Part shown: positions 54,286-63,458 of the stretch, piece by piece | Numbering within the stretch: position 1 is the first letter of the stretch | Layout: each line of letters opens with the position of its first letter | Source: Lentzea sp033794685 | Lineage (GTDB): Bacteria > Actinomycetota > Actinomycetes > Mycobacteriales > Pseudonocardiaceae | NCBI GenBank assembly: GCA_033794685.1 | Contig: JARAYZ010000002.1 | Length of the DNA stretch: 64,000 nt | Reading direction: 5' to 3' (one strand) | The notes under the pieces: generated by a model | Databases searched by the model: none | What the model saw: only the letters and a program-made list of their open reading frames with translations | Told to the model about the DNA's origin: nothing | Translations under genes and position numbers: made by a program

Positions 54286-55290
54286 GTGCCGCGGAAGTCA
54301 GAGCCGTTGCGAAAGCTGGGTTTTCTCACCATCGGGCTGTTCGACGAGCACGATCCCGGTGCGGGACACCGGAACACGCTCGACGTGATCGTGCTGGGCG
54401 AGGAGCTCGGGTTCGACAGCGCGTGGGTGCGGCACCGCCACCTGCAGTTCGGCATCTCGTCGCCGGTCGCGCTGCTCGCCGCCGCCACCCAGCGCACGAG
54501 CCGGATCCAGCTCGGCACCGCGGTGATCCCGCTGGGCTGGGAGAACCCGCTGCGGCTCGCCGAGGACCTGGCGACGGTCGACGTGCTGTCCGGCGGCAGG
54601 CTCAACCCCGGCGTGAGCGTCGGGCCGCCGATGCACTGGGACGACGTCAAGGACGTGCTCTACCCGGAGACCGCGGACGTCGAGAACTTCAGCTACGACC
54701 GCGTGCGGCGGCTGCTGGACTTCGTGGGCGGCGAGAAGGTCGTGTCGTTCAGCGGTGTCGAGGGCATCGAGGTCTGGTCGGACCGCGTCCAGCCGCACTC
54801 GGCGGGCCTGCGGGACCGGATCTGGTACGGCGGCGGCAGCCTGCGGTCGGCGCGGTGGGCCGGCGAGCAGGGCCTCAACCTGCTCGCCAGCAACGTGATC
54901 CAGTCCGAGGGGTCGCTGGACTTCGCCGAGACCCAGCGCACGCTCGTCCAGACGTTCCGCGAACACGGTGGCGGCCGCGTCTCCCAGGGTCTCGTGGTGA
55001 TCCCGACCGACTCGGCCACGCCCGAGCAGCGTGCCAAGTACGAAGCCTACGTCGCGAGTCGCGCGGACCGGGCCGGCAAGACGTTCGGGCCGCGCGGGTT
55101 CATGTTCGAACGCGACATCATCGGCACCTCCGCCGAGATCGCCGAGCAGCTCTACGCGCACGCCGGCTTCCAGGAGGTCGACGAGGTGGCGTTCGCGCTG
55201 CCGTTCAGCTTCGCGCACGAGGACTACGTGCAGATCCTCACGGACATCGCGACGAAGCTCGGTCCCGAACTGGGCTGGCAGCCCGCCTAG
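54286..55290 (+). CDS. LLM-class flavin-dependent oxidoreductase
   Basis: 334 residues from GTG 54286, with GGGAGGAG upstream. The luciferase-like TIM barrel shows LGEELGFDSAWVRHRHLQFGISSPVALLAAATQRTSRIQLGTAVIP and RDRIWYGGGSLRSARWAGEQGLNLL. Members use FMNH2 or F420. Substrate unknown. Convergent with the LanC-like gene, with ends overlapping 4 bp. Confidence 0.88.
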   Translation: MPRKSEPLRKLGFLTIGLFDEHDPGAGHRNTLDVIVLGEELGFDSAWVRHRHLQFGISSPVALLAAATQRTSRIQLGTAVIPLGWENPLRLAEDLATVDVLSGGRLNPGVSVGPPMHWDDVKDVLYPETADVENFSYDRVRRLLDFVGGEKVVSFSGVEGIEVWSDRVQPHSAGLRDRIWYGGGSLRSARWAGEQGLNLLASNVIQSEGSLDFAETQRTLVQTFREHGGGRVSQGLVVIPTDSATPEQRAKYEAYVASRADRAGKTFGPRGFMFERDIIGTSAEIAEQLYAHAGFQEVDEVAFALPFSFAHEDYVQILTDIATKLGPELGWQPA

Positions 55291-56548
55291 AGGGCCCACC
55301 AGGTGTCGATGCGCGGCACGGACCGCGCATCACCCTCGGCCACCCGCGCGGCGTGGAACAGGAACCCGGCGATGCCCGCCGCGCCCTGCATCCAGCCGAT
55401 GCCCGGTGGCAGCAACGGGTCGTCGTTGCGGTGCTCGGTGAACCGCCAGCAGACACCTTCGCCGTCCGCGATCGCGTTCTCCACCACGACGTCGGCGAGG
55501 TGCAGCGCGAAGTCCGTGTGCTGCCCCGAGTCGAGCAGCACGTCGCCGACGCCCGCCGTGCCGCAGCACCGGCCGTCGTTGTCCCAGAAGCCCGGGTACT
55601 TCCGCTCGGGCAGGCCGGAGACGCGGATGCTGTGCAGGCAACGGCGACGCCACTCGTCCACATCGACACCGGCCACCTCGGACACCCCCGCGTGCCGCAA
55701 CGCGGGCCACAGCAACGAGGTCCCGGTCGGGCCGTGGCACCAGCCGTAGCTGAACTCCTCGATGCCCTCCAGCGACGGGATGCGCCCTGGCACTCGAAAC
55801 CCGCCGTCGGACACGTCGCCCAGCGTCACGAGGTGCTCGGCACCGGCGGCAGCGGCCTCGACGAGGTCGGGGCGACCGAACTCGGCCCCGGCCAGGGCGA
55901 GGGCCGTCGCGACACCCGAGAGGCCGTGGGAGAAGTTGGGCAGCTTACGCTGCTCGACGCACGACCGCACCGGCACCATCCGCCAGTTCAGCCCTGTGAG
56001 CAGCTCCTCCCGTTCGGCCAGCAGGATCCCGGCTGCGACGTGGGCGAGTTCTCCGGCGCCCGCCACCCCGTGACGACGTGCCCACACCGCGCCCAGCAGC
56101 ACCCCGGCCGTTCCCGCCGTCAGGTCGTGGCACCGGGCGCCGTCCAGGAAGCGCGGCGGCACGAAGTGGTCGTTCACCCAGCCGTCCGGTGTGGACAGTT
56201 CCAGCAGCCGAGCGACCGCCTCTCCGGCCCCCGGCGCGCCCAGCGTCGTGAGCACGCTGATCTCACTGACCAGCCGTCGAAGAAACCGGCCTCGGCCGGC
56301 CCGTTCCCCCGGACCCTGGCCACCACGGCCTCCGCCAGTGCCGCTTCGCGCGTCGTCCACTCGCGGCTCAGACGGATCTCCGCCAGCACGTGCGCCAGCC
56401 CGCCGACCCCGGCGTACATGCCGTCACGCCAGTCACCCGGCAGGTCTCCGCCCAGAAACTCCGGGATCCACACACCGGTGTCGTCCTCACGAACCTGATC
56501 CAGCACCCACAGCCAAGCGAGCTCGGCTGTCCCCCGGTACGTCCCCAT
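55287..56548 (-). pseudogene. LanC-like protein gene with a frameshift
   Basis: The N-terminal ~90 codons (MGTYRGTAELAWLWVLDQV to NGPAEAGFFDG) are in one frame and the rest (LVSEISVLTTLGAPGAGEAV to the end) in the next; they join near 56276, where GGCTG probably lacks one C compared with GGCCTG. The continuation is a LanC-family (alpha/alpha)6 barrel: FSHGLSGVATALALAG, FSYGWCHGPTGTSLL and DNDGRCCGTAGVGDVLLD. The usual CHG is CCG here. Either a disrupted gene or a sequencing error. No precursor peptide or dehydratase lies next to it. Start ATG 56548 (GAAGG upstream); ATG 56560 possible. Confidence 0.75.
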
Positions 56549-56573
56549 GCCTTCGATCATTACATTGGCCGGA

Positions 56574-57419
56574 GTGCAGCGAATCCTCGAAGCCGCAGGA
56601 CTCACCGAAGTGACGACGCGTCCGCTGGGTGGCGGCACCTACAACTCCGTGTTCCGGGTCTCCGCCGCCGAGGGCGAGTTCGTGCTCAAGGTGGCGCCCC
56701 AGGACCAGCCCGGCCTGACCTACGAACGGCACCTCATGCGGACCGAGGCGATGTTCTGCACGCTGGGTTCCAAGGTCGCGCCGGTGCCCGAGGTCGTGTA
56801 CGCGGACGACACCGCGCTCCTGGCCACGTGCCTGCCCGGCGAGCCCGTCTTCGGACGGTCCGACGTCGACCGTCCGCTGGTCCGCAGCGAGCTCGGAGTC
56901 GCCGTCAGGGCGTTGCACGAGGTCACCGGCCCCGGCTTCGGCTATCCGCAGCTCGGCCTGCACGGGACGTGGACCGGGGCGTTCTTCGGGATGACCGACG
57001 CGGTGCGGGCCGACGCCGAACGCTACGGCGTCCCGCTCCCGGACTTCGATCCGCGACGGCACACCAGGGCGTTCGACGAGGTCCGACGCCCCGCGCTGGT
57101 GCACTTCGACCTCTGGGACGGCAACGTCCTCGCCGACACCGGACTCACCGGGCTCGTGGACGGCGAGCGCGCGTTCTGGGGCGATCCGGTCGCGGAGTTC
57201 GTGTCGCTCGCCCTGTTCGGCGAGATCGAGGACGACCCGGACCTCCTGACGGCCTACGGCTTCGAGTTCACCGACTCGGCCCGCGTCAGGCTGGCCGCCT
57301 ACCAGGCCTATCTCTACTCGATCATGCTCACCGAACGGGTGCCGCGCGGCAGCACGGACGAGGGGTTCGAGCGGGTGGTCAGGGACGCGCTGACCCGCGC
57401 ACTGGGCGTTCTCGCCTGA
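56574..57419 (+). CDS. aminoglycoside phosphotransferase (APH)-family kinase
   Basis: About 281 residues. The kinase-like fold shows RPLGGGTYNSVFRVSAAEGEFVLKVAP, the catalytic loop LVHFDLWDGNVLADTG and the metal site LVDGERAFWGDPVAEF. I prefer GTG 56574, because a TANNNT -10 box (TACATT, 56561-56566) sits seven bases before it as in leaderless actinobacterial genes, and ATG 56547 would collide with the divergent LanC-like start. Likely phosphorylates a small molecule such as a sugar or antibiotic; substrate unknown. Confidence 0.82.
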   Translation: MQRILEAAGLTEVTTRPLGGGTYNSVFRVSAAEGEFVLKVAPQDQPGLTYERHLMRTEAMFCTLGSKVAPVPEVVYADDTALLATCLPGEPVFGRSDVDRPLVRSELGVAVRALHEVTGPGFGYPQLGLHGTWTGAFFGMTDAVRADAERYGVPLPDFDPRRHTRAFDEVRRPALVHFDLWDGNVLADTGLTGLVDGERAFWGDPVAEFVSLALFGEIEDDPDLLTAYGFEFTDSARVRLAAYQAYLYSIMLTERVPRGSTDEGFERVVRDALTRALGVLA

Positions 57420-57449
57420 TCGCCGCCGGTGATCTGGAAAGCTGGAAGT

Positions 57450-60400
57450 GTGCGCGTGGTTCTGCTGGGCCCGACGACCGTCGAGACCGAGGACGGCACA
57501 CCGGTCGACATCGGTGGTGCCCGCGTCCGCATGCTCGTCGCCCGCCTCGCGCTCGACCCCGGCCGCCCGGTCCCGACGACGACGCTGATCGACGACCTGT
57601 GGGGTGAGCAGCCACCGGCCGACGCCGTGAACGCGCTGCAGTCGCTCGTGTCGAGGCTGCGCAAGGTCTGTCCCGTCGCGCTGGAGCCGGGCGGGTACCG
57701 GCTGGGTGTCGCGACCGAGGACGTGGACGTCTTCCGGTTCGAACGGCTGCGGGCCGCCGGACGGCTGGACGAGGCCCTCGCGCTGTGGCGGGGTGACGCG
57801 CTGGCGGACGTGCGGGAGGCACCGTTCGCCGCACCGACCGCCGCCCGGCTCGAAGAGGCACGTCTGTCCGCCGAGGAAGATCGTGGTGAGCTGGACGTCG
57901 CCGCGCTGACGGCGTTGCACGAGAAGCACCCGCTGCGGGAACGGCTGGCCGGGCTGCTGATGCGGGCGTTGTGCGCGCAGGGCCGGCAGTCCGACGCGCT
58001 GCACGTCTACGCCGAGGTGCGCGGCAGGCTGGCCGACGAGCTGGGCGTGGATCCGTCGCAGGAGCTTCAGGACGTGCATCTGGGGGCGTTGCGCGGTGAG
58101 CTCGGGCCTCGGGCGGTGGTCGACCGGTTGCCGGTGCGGCTCACCAGCTTCGTGGGGCGGGAGACCGAGCTCGCGGAGATCTCCGGGCTGCTCGGGCAGG
58201 CCCGGCTGGTGACGCTGGTCGGGCCCGGTGGCGCGGGCAAGACCCGGCTCGCCACCGAGGTCGCGGCACGGCATCCGTTGCACGGCAAGGGTCGTGTGTG
58301 GTTCGCGGCGCTGGCCGGCATCCGGGCGGCCGAGGACCTGGCCGGTGCGGTGCTGAGCGCGTTCGAGTTGACGTTCTCCGGGGATCCGCGGCGGCGGGCC
58401 AGCGAGGGCATGGACCGGATCGCCGAGGTGCTCGGTGCCGGGGAGTCGTTGCTGGTGCTGGACAACTGCGAACACCTCATCGGCGCGGCGGCCGAGTTCA
58501 CGACCCAGCTGCTGCGCCGGGTGCCGAACCTCCGCGTGCTCGCGACCAGCCGTGAGCCGCTCGCGATCGACGGTGAGTCGTTGTGTCCCATCGGTCCTCT
58601 CGCCGTGCCGAACGGGCAGACGGACGTGTCCGGGTTCGGTGCCGTGCGGTTGTTCCTCGACCGGGCCAGCGCGGTGAAGCCCGGCTTCCGGCTCGACGAG
58701 TCCACTGTGGACGACGTGCGGCTGATCTGCCGACGGCTCGACGGCATGCCGCTCGCGCTGGAACTGGCGGCGGCGCGGCTGCGGTCGATGACGGTCCGGC
58801 AGATCACCCAGCGCCTCGACGACCGGTTCCGGTTGCTCACCTCGGGCAGCCGCACCGCGTTGCCGCGCCAGCGCACGTTGCGCGCGGTGGTCGAGTGGAG
58901 CTGGGACCTGCTGACGGAGGAGGAGCTGCTGCTCGCCCGGCGTTTCGCGGTGTTCCCCGCCGGTGCCGACCTCGCCGCGATCGAGGCCGTGTGCCTGCCG
59001 GATCCGTTCTACGTCCTCACGTCGCTGGTCGAGAAGTCCATCGTGGACGTCGTCGAGCTCGACGGCGAACCGCGGTACCGGATGCTGGAGACGATCAGGG
59101 TCTACGCGGACGAGCAGCTCGACGCGTCCGGGGAGAAGCGGGAGGTCACCGGCCGGTTCCGGCACTACTACCGCGAGCTGACCGAACGCTGGGAGCCGCT
59201 CACCCGCACCGCGCGCCAGCTCGAGGCGATCGACGTCTACGAGGCGGAGCAGGACAACGTCGTGGCCGCGTTGCGCGGGGCGATCGACGACCGCGAGGTC
59301 GAGCTGGCGGCGGACCTGCTGGGCGCCACGTTCTGGTACTGGCTGGTCAAGGGCGACAACGAACGCGCGGAGATGTCGGTGCGGGACGTGCTCGCGCTCG
59401 GCGATCTGCTGCCGCCAGACCGGTTTGCGACGTTCCGGGCGATGCAGCTCATCATGGCCGCGGTGCCCGGCGTGACGGACGCCGTGGAGGCCGCGGCGGT
59501 CATCGACCGGTGCGTCGACAGCGGGGCCGTCCAGAAGTACCCGTCGCTCGCGATCGCGCTGCCGATGCTCGCGTTCATGAGCCAGAACTTCGAGCTCGCG
59601 CGGCGCGAGGTGGCGCGGGCGGCGGCGAGCGAGGACCCGTGGTCCCGGGCGGGCGCGGAGTGGGCGCTCAGCTTCATGCTGGTCGACGAGGGTGACCTCG
59701 ACGGCGCCGAACGGGCCCGCGATCGGGCGTACGACCAGTTCACGGCCATCGGCGACCGCTGGGGTTCGGCGATGACGCTCGGCATGAAGGCCGCGTTCGT
59801 CTCGCACACCGGCGACAACCAGGCCGCGATCGACCTGTACGAGCGCGGGCTCGCCGTGGCGACGGAGCTGCGGTCCCAGGACGACGCCATCCAGCAGCGG
59901 TGGCGGCTCGCGGTGGAGTACGCGCGAATGGGCGACCACACCGCCGCCGCGCGCGAGGTGGCCGCCGCGGAGGCGTTCGTGCGGGACGTCGGCAACGACC
60001 AGCTGTCCACGATGCTCGACTACGCGAAGGCCGAGGTCGAGCTGCGGGCGGGCAGGGTCGAGCAGGCACGCGCGCTGAGCGCCTCGTTCAAGCAGCGCGC
60101 CTCGACGTCGTCCGTGCTCGGGTCGTTCATCACGGAGTGGGTGGCCATGCTGGACGCGCGGATCGCGATCGCCGACGGCAGGCTGGACGACGCCACCACC
60201 TTCGTCGGGTTGGCGATCCGGACGACGTCGGAACGCGGTGACATGCCGGACCTCGCGACGGTCGCCGAACTGCTGGCGCTCGTCCGCCACGCGCAGGGCC
60301 GCCTCGACGCGGCCGCGCGGGTGCTCGCCCTGGCCCAGATCTTCCGCGGCCGCCTCGACATGGGCGACCCGGACGTGCGGCGCCTGGTCGCCGAACTCGG

Positions 60401-60476
60401 CGAGCCGGACCGGTTGACGATCACCAAAGCCGAGGCGCTGCACCGGATACGCGAAGAGGCGGGCCTCAGCGGCTGA
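57450..60476 (+). CDS. AfsR/SARP-like regulator with BTAD, NB-ARC/ATPase and TPR domains
   Basis: 1,008 residues from GTG 57450 (GGAAG upstream). The N-terminal winged helix is short (VRVVLLGPTTVETEDGTPVD to RLRKVCP). A BTAD follows (RGDALADVREAPFAAP), then LTSFVGRETELAEISGLL, Walker A LVGPGGAGKTRLATEVA and Walker B LLVLDNCEHLI. The last third is TPR-like. This is the SARP/AfsR architecture. The convergent DrrAB-type exporter is its only close neighbour downstream; target genes are unknown. Confidence 0.88.
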   Translation: MRVVLLGPTTVETEDGTPVDIGGARVRMLVARLALDPGRPVPTTTLIDDLWGEQPPADAVNALQSLVSRLRKVCPVALEPGGYRLGVATEDVDVFRFERLRAAGRLDEALALWRGDALADVREAPFAAPTAARLEEARLSAEEDRGELDVAALTALHEKHPLRERLAGLLMRALCAQGRQSDALHVYAEVRGRLADELGVDPSQELQDVHLGALRGELGPRAVVDRLPVRLTSFVGRETELAEISGLLGQARLVTLVGPGGAGKTRLATEVAARHPLHGKGRVWFAALAGIRAAEDLAGAVLSAFELTFSGDPRRRASEGMDRIAEVLGAGESLLVLDNCEHLIGAAAEFTTQLLRRVPNLRVLATSREPLAIDGESLCPIGPLAVPNGQTDVSGFGAVRLFLDRASAVKPGFRLDESTVDDVRLICRRLDGMPLALELAAARLRSMTVRQITQRLDDRFRLLTSGSRTALPRQRTLRAVVEWSWDLLTEEELLLARRFAVFPAGADLAAIEAVCLPDPFYVLTSLVEKSIVDVVELDGEPRYRMLETIRVYADEQLDASGEKREVTGRFRHYYRELTERWEPLTRTARQLEAIDVYEAEQDNVVAALRGAIDDREVELAADLLGATFWYWLVKGDNERAEMSVRDVLALGDLLPPDRFATFRAMQLIMAAVPGVTDAVEAAAVIDRCVDSGAVQKYPSLAIALPMLAFMSQNFELARREVARAAASEDPWSRAGAEWALSFMLVDEGDLDGAERARDRAYDQFTAIGDRWGSAMTLGMKAAFVSHTGDNQAAIDLYERGLAVATELRSQDDAIQQRWRLAVEYARMGDHTAAAREVAAAEAFVRDVGNDQLSTMLDYAKAEVELRAGRVEQARALSASFKQRASTSSVLGSFITEWVAMLDARIAIADGRLDDATTFVGLAIRTTSERGDMPDLATVAELLALVRHAQGRLDAAARVLALAQIFRGRLDMGDPDVRRLVAELGEPDRLTITKAEALHRIREEAGLSG

Positions 60477-60486
60477 GGCCCGCCTC
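60456..60486. terminator. bidirectional hairpin between convergent genes
   Basis: A 14-bp perfect stem with a three-base loop, GAGGCGGGCCTCAG (60456-60469) and CTGAGGCCCGCCTC (60473-60486), overlaps the stop codon of the AfsR-like gene and lies just past the end of the exporter permease gene. Confidence 0.8.
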
Positions 60487-60496
60487 CCCGAAGTGA

Positions 60497-61270
60497 TCAC
60501 ACGCGCTTGCGGTACGCCCACATCGCCAGCGGGAAGAACACCGCGACCGCGCCGACCATCCAGATCACCGATCCGGTGAGCGGCCCGGCGATCGCGCCAC
60601 CGTTGAGCAGCCCGCGCAGCGCGTCCGAGAGCAGGCTGACGGGGCTGATGTCCGCCCAGGCCTTGAGCCAGCCCGGCATCGTCGAGGTGCCGACGAACAC
60701 GTTGCTGCCGAACGTCAACGGCATGATCAGCACGAACATCATGCCCTGCACGGCCTGCGGGGTCTTGAGCAGCATGCCCACGAACACCGACGCCCAGCAG
60801 AAGGACAGTCCGAACAGGATCGTCAGCCCCGCCGCGATCAGCAGTTCGACCGGGCCCGTCTGGATGCGGAAGCCCATGATCGTGGCGACCACCAGCAGCA
60901 CGACGATGCACACGACGTACCGGACGATGTCGGCGAGCACCGCCCCGACCAACGGCGCCGAGCGGGCGATGGGCATCGAGCGGAACCGGTCGAACACGCC
61001 CTTGGAGACGTCCGTGTTCATCTGCACGCCCGCGGTCATGCTGGCCTGCAGGATGTTCATCACCATGATGCCCGGCACCAGCATCTGCAGGTAGCTGTCC
61101 GTGCTGCCGGCGAGCGCGCCGCCGAACAGGTACGTGAACATCACCAGGAAGATGATCGGCGCGAGCGTGACGTCCATCAACTGCTCAGGGTTCTTGCGGA
61201 TCTTGAGGATTCCCCGCCAGGCCAAGGAGAAGCCGTGGCGCATGCCCCTGTCCAACGCGATGGTGCTCAT
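60497..61270 (-). CDS. ABC-2 type exporter permease (DrrB-like)
   Basis: 257 residues from ATG 61270, overlapping the stop of the ATPase gene. About six hydrophobic segments; VTLAPIIFLVMFTYLFGGAL, DVSKGVFDRFRSMPIARSAPLVG and ISPVSLLSDALRGLLNGG are typical of DrrB-like drug exporters. Works with the upstream ATPase. Physiological substrate unknown; may be a hydrophobic natural product. Confidence 0.92.
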   Translation of the reverse strand: MSTIALDRGMRHGFSLAWRGILKIRKNPEQLMDVTLAPIIFLVMFTYLFGGALAGSTDSYLQMLVPGIMVMNILQASMTAGVQMNTDVSKGVFDRFRSMPIARSAPLVGAVLADIVRYVVCIVVLLVVATIMGFRIQTGPVELLIAAGLTILFGLSFCWASVFVGMLLKTPQAVQGMMFVLIMPLTFGSNVFVGTSTMPGWLKAWADISPVSLLSDALRGLLNGGAIAGPLTGSVIWMVGAVAVFFPLAMWAYRKRV

Positions 61271-62217
61271 GCCAGGCTCCCCTCGGTCTGCTTGCCGGTC
61301 AGCGCGAGGAAGACCTCGTCGAGCGAGGGCAGCCGCAACGCCAGTTCGTCCGCGGTGATGCCGGCCTCGTCGAGCTTGCGGACCAAAGTGGACAGCAGCA
61401 CCGGGTCGTTCACCGGTGCCGTCAGCAGTCCCGTGTCGTCGTCACGGGTCGGCCGCGCCCCGGTCAGGTCGCCGAGGATCCGGTACACCACGTCGAGGTC
61501 GCGCATCGACGTCGGCCGCACCTGCAGCGTCTGCCCGCCCACGCGCCGCTTCAGCTCGTCCGGCCTGCCCTCGGCCACGACGCGGCCGTGGTCGAACACC
61601 GTGATCGAGTCGGCGAGCTGGTCGGCCTCCTCCAGGTACTGCGTGGTCAGCAGGACCGTCACACCGTTCGCGACGAGCTTGCGCACCACCGCCCACACCT
61701 CGTTGCGGGCGTGCGGGTCCAGTCCCGTGGTCGGCTCGTCCAGGTACAGCACGGACGGGTTGCCGACGAGGCTGGCCGCGAGGTCGAGCCGCCGGCGCAT
61801 GCCTCCCGAGTACGTCTTCGCGGCGCGTCCCGCCGCGTCGGTGAGCTCGAACTGCTCCAGCAGCTCCGCCGCCTTCGCCCGTGCCCCCGCACGCGAGAAG
61901 TCCAGCAGACGGGCCAGCAGCACGAGGTTCTCCGTGCCGGAGAGGTCCTCGTCCACCGACGCGTACTGCCCGGTCAGGCCGATCAGCGACCGGACCGCCC
62001 TCGGGTCCTTGAGCACGTCGTGCCCGTGGACCGTGGCGTGCCCCGCGTCCGGGCGCAGCAACGTGGCCAGCACCCGCACCGCCGTGGTCTTGCCCGCGCC
62101 GTTCGGCCCGAGCACACCCACGACCTTCCCCTCCGGCACCTCGAGGTCGACGCCGTCCAGCGCCTTGGTCTCCCCGTAGTGCTTGACCAGGCCTTCAGCC
62201 CTGATCGCGAGTGCCAT
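61267..62217 (-). CDS. ABC exporter ATP-binding protein (DrrA-like)
   Basis: 316 residues from ATG 62217. Walker A LGPNGAGKTTAVRVLATLLRP, signature YSGGMRRRLDLAASLV, Walker B VLYLDEPTTGLD. The extended C-terminal part (LDEVFLALTGKQ) is the DrrA-family regulatory region. First gene of the two-gene exporter operon. Confidence 0.94.
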   Translation of the reverse strand: MALAIRAEGLVKHYGETKALDGVDLEVPEGKVVGVLGPNGAGKTTAVRVLATLLRPDAGHATVHGHDVLKDPRAVRSLIGLTGQYASVDEDLSGTENLVLLARLLDFSRAGARAKAAELLEQFELTDAAGRAAKTYSGGMRRRLDLAASLVGNPSVLYLDEPTTGLDPHARNEVWAVVRKLVANGVTVLLTTQYLEEADQLADSITVFDHGRVVAEGRPDELKRRVGGQTLQVRPTSMRDLDVVYRILGDLTGARPTRDDDTGLLTAPVNDPVLLSTLVRKLDEAGITADELALRLPSLDEVFLALTGKQTEGSLA

Positions 62218-62283
62218 CGTTCCTCCCTGTGGTTCAGGGTGAACTGTGCGCCCGCGCGCTGGCAGGCCGCTGGCAGCGCGCTG

Positions 62284-63396
62284 TCAGCGGCTGGCAGCCA
62301 TCCGGCGCACGGCCTCGGTGATGATCTCGGGCGACGTGCCGAGGTTGAACCGGACGTGCCCCTCTCCCCCGCTGCCGAACCCGGTGCCCGACATCAGGGC
62401 CACCTTGCCCCGTTCGAGGAAGAACGCGGCCGGGTCGTCGCTGATCGCCCGGCAGTCGAGCCACGCCAGGAAGGTCGACTCCGAGGGTTCGTAGCCGATC
62501 TCGGGCAGGTGCTCGGTGAGCAGGTTCTTGAGCAGCTTCCGGTTCTCGTCGAGGCCGTCGAGCAGGGCGTCGAGCCACTCGCCGCCGTGGATGAACGCGG
62601 CGGCGTGCGCGATCGTGCCGAAGTGGCTCGGTCCGTGGCTGACCTCCTCGGGCAACCTCGCGAGGTCGTCGGTGTTCGCCACCGCGACCGCCGCGCGCAT
62701 GGCCGCCAGGTTCCAGCCCTTCGACGCGGACATCAGGCACATCCCCTGGTCGTCGACGCTCAGGTACGGCACGAACCGGGTGCTCTTGGAGACGAGCGGC
62801 GCGTGGATCTCGTCGGCGATCACGCGAACGCCGTACGTCCTGGCCAGCGCGGCGAGAGCCGTCAACTCCCCGGCGGTGTGGACGGTGCCGGTCGGGTTCT
62901 GCGGGTTGCACAGCAGGTACACCGGGCGGTCCGCCTTGACGTGCCGGAACGTCCGCTCGATCCCGTCGAGGTCGAGGCGCCCGTTCGTCAGCGGTGCCTC
63001 GATCACGGCGCGTCCCGTGCTCCGGACGAACAGGTAGAACGGCGGGTACACCGGCGGGCTGACGATCACCGGGTCACCCGGACCGGACACCAGCTTGATC
63101 AGCTCGACGGCGCCGAGCATCACGTCGGACACGAGCGCCGTGCGGTCCAGGGGCAGGTCCCAGCCCCAGCGCTGGTGCGCGAACGCCGCCAGCGCCTCCT
63201 GGTACGCGGTCCCGGCCGGGTAGCCGGTGTCCCCCAGTTCCAGGGCGTCCGCGACGGCCTGCTTGACGGGCTCCGCCAGGTCGACGTCCATCTCGGCCAC
63301 CCACAACGGCAGCACGTCGTCCGGGAACTGCCGCCACTTCACGCTCGTGCGCAGCCGCAACCGTTCCAAGGACGCCTGGCTCAGCGGGTTCAGCAT
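62284..63396 (-). CDS. MalY/PatB-type aminotransferase (cystathionine beta-lyase family)
   Basis: 370 residues from ATG 63396 (MLNPLSQASLERLR). PLP marks: VLPLWVAEMDVDLAEPV, LLCNPQNPTGTVHT, VIADEIHAPLV, Schiff-base Lys226 in SASKGWNLAAMRAAV, and the C-terminal RFNLGTSPEII. Members split cystathionine or act as aminotransferases. Probably cytoplasmic, sulfur amino-acid metabolism. Transcribed toward the DrrAB genes with 66 bp between. Confidence 0.9.
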   Translation of the reverse strand: MLNPLSQASLERLRLRTSVKWRQFPDDVLPLWVAEMDVDLAEPVKQAVADALELGDTGYPAGTAYQEALAAFAHQRWGWDLPLDRTALVSDVMLGAVELIKLVSGPGDPVIVSPPVYPPFYLFVRSTGRAVIEAPLTNGRLDLDGIERTFRHVKADRPVYLLCNPQNPTGTVHTAGELTALAALARTYGVRVIADEIHAPLVSKSTRFVPYLSVDDQGMCLMSASKGWNLAAMRAAVAVANTDDLARLPEEVSHGPSHFGTIAHAAAFIHGGEWLDALLDGLDENRKLLKNLLTEHLPEIGYEPSESTFLAWLDCRAISDDPAAFFLERGKVALMSGTGFGSGGEGHVRFNLGTSPEIITEAVRRMAASR

Positions 63397-63417
63397 GGAA
63401 CCAACGTAAGTCACCCG

Positions 63418-63448
63418 GGAGGGCCCCACCAGCGAGGCGGGGCCCTCC
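63418..63448. terminator. hairpin downstream of the TAP-like peptidase gene
   Basis: GGAGGGCCCC (63418-63427) pairs perfectly with GGGGCCCTCC (63439-63448) over an 11-base loop. It lies just past the end of the leftward partial peptidase gene. Confidence 0.8.
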
Positions 63449-63458
63449 GGAGCAGCGG

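Noticed and set aside
56487..60911. 1,474-codon open frame on the minus strand
   Set aside because: Mirrors the APH-family and AfsR-like genes; the translation is low-complexity (rich in R, H, Q, D) and has no domain. Long open shadow frames are usual at this GC content.
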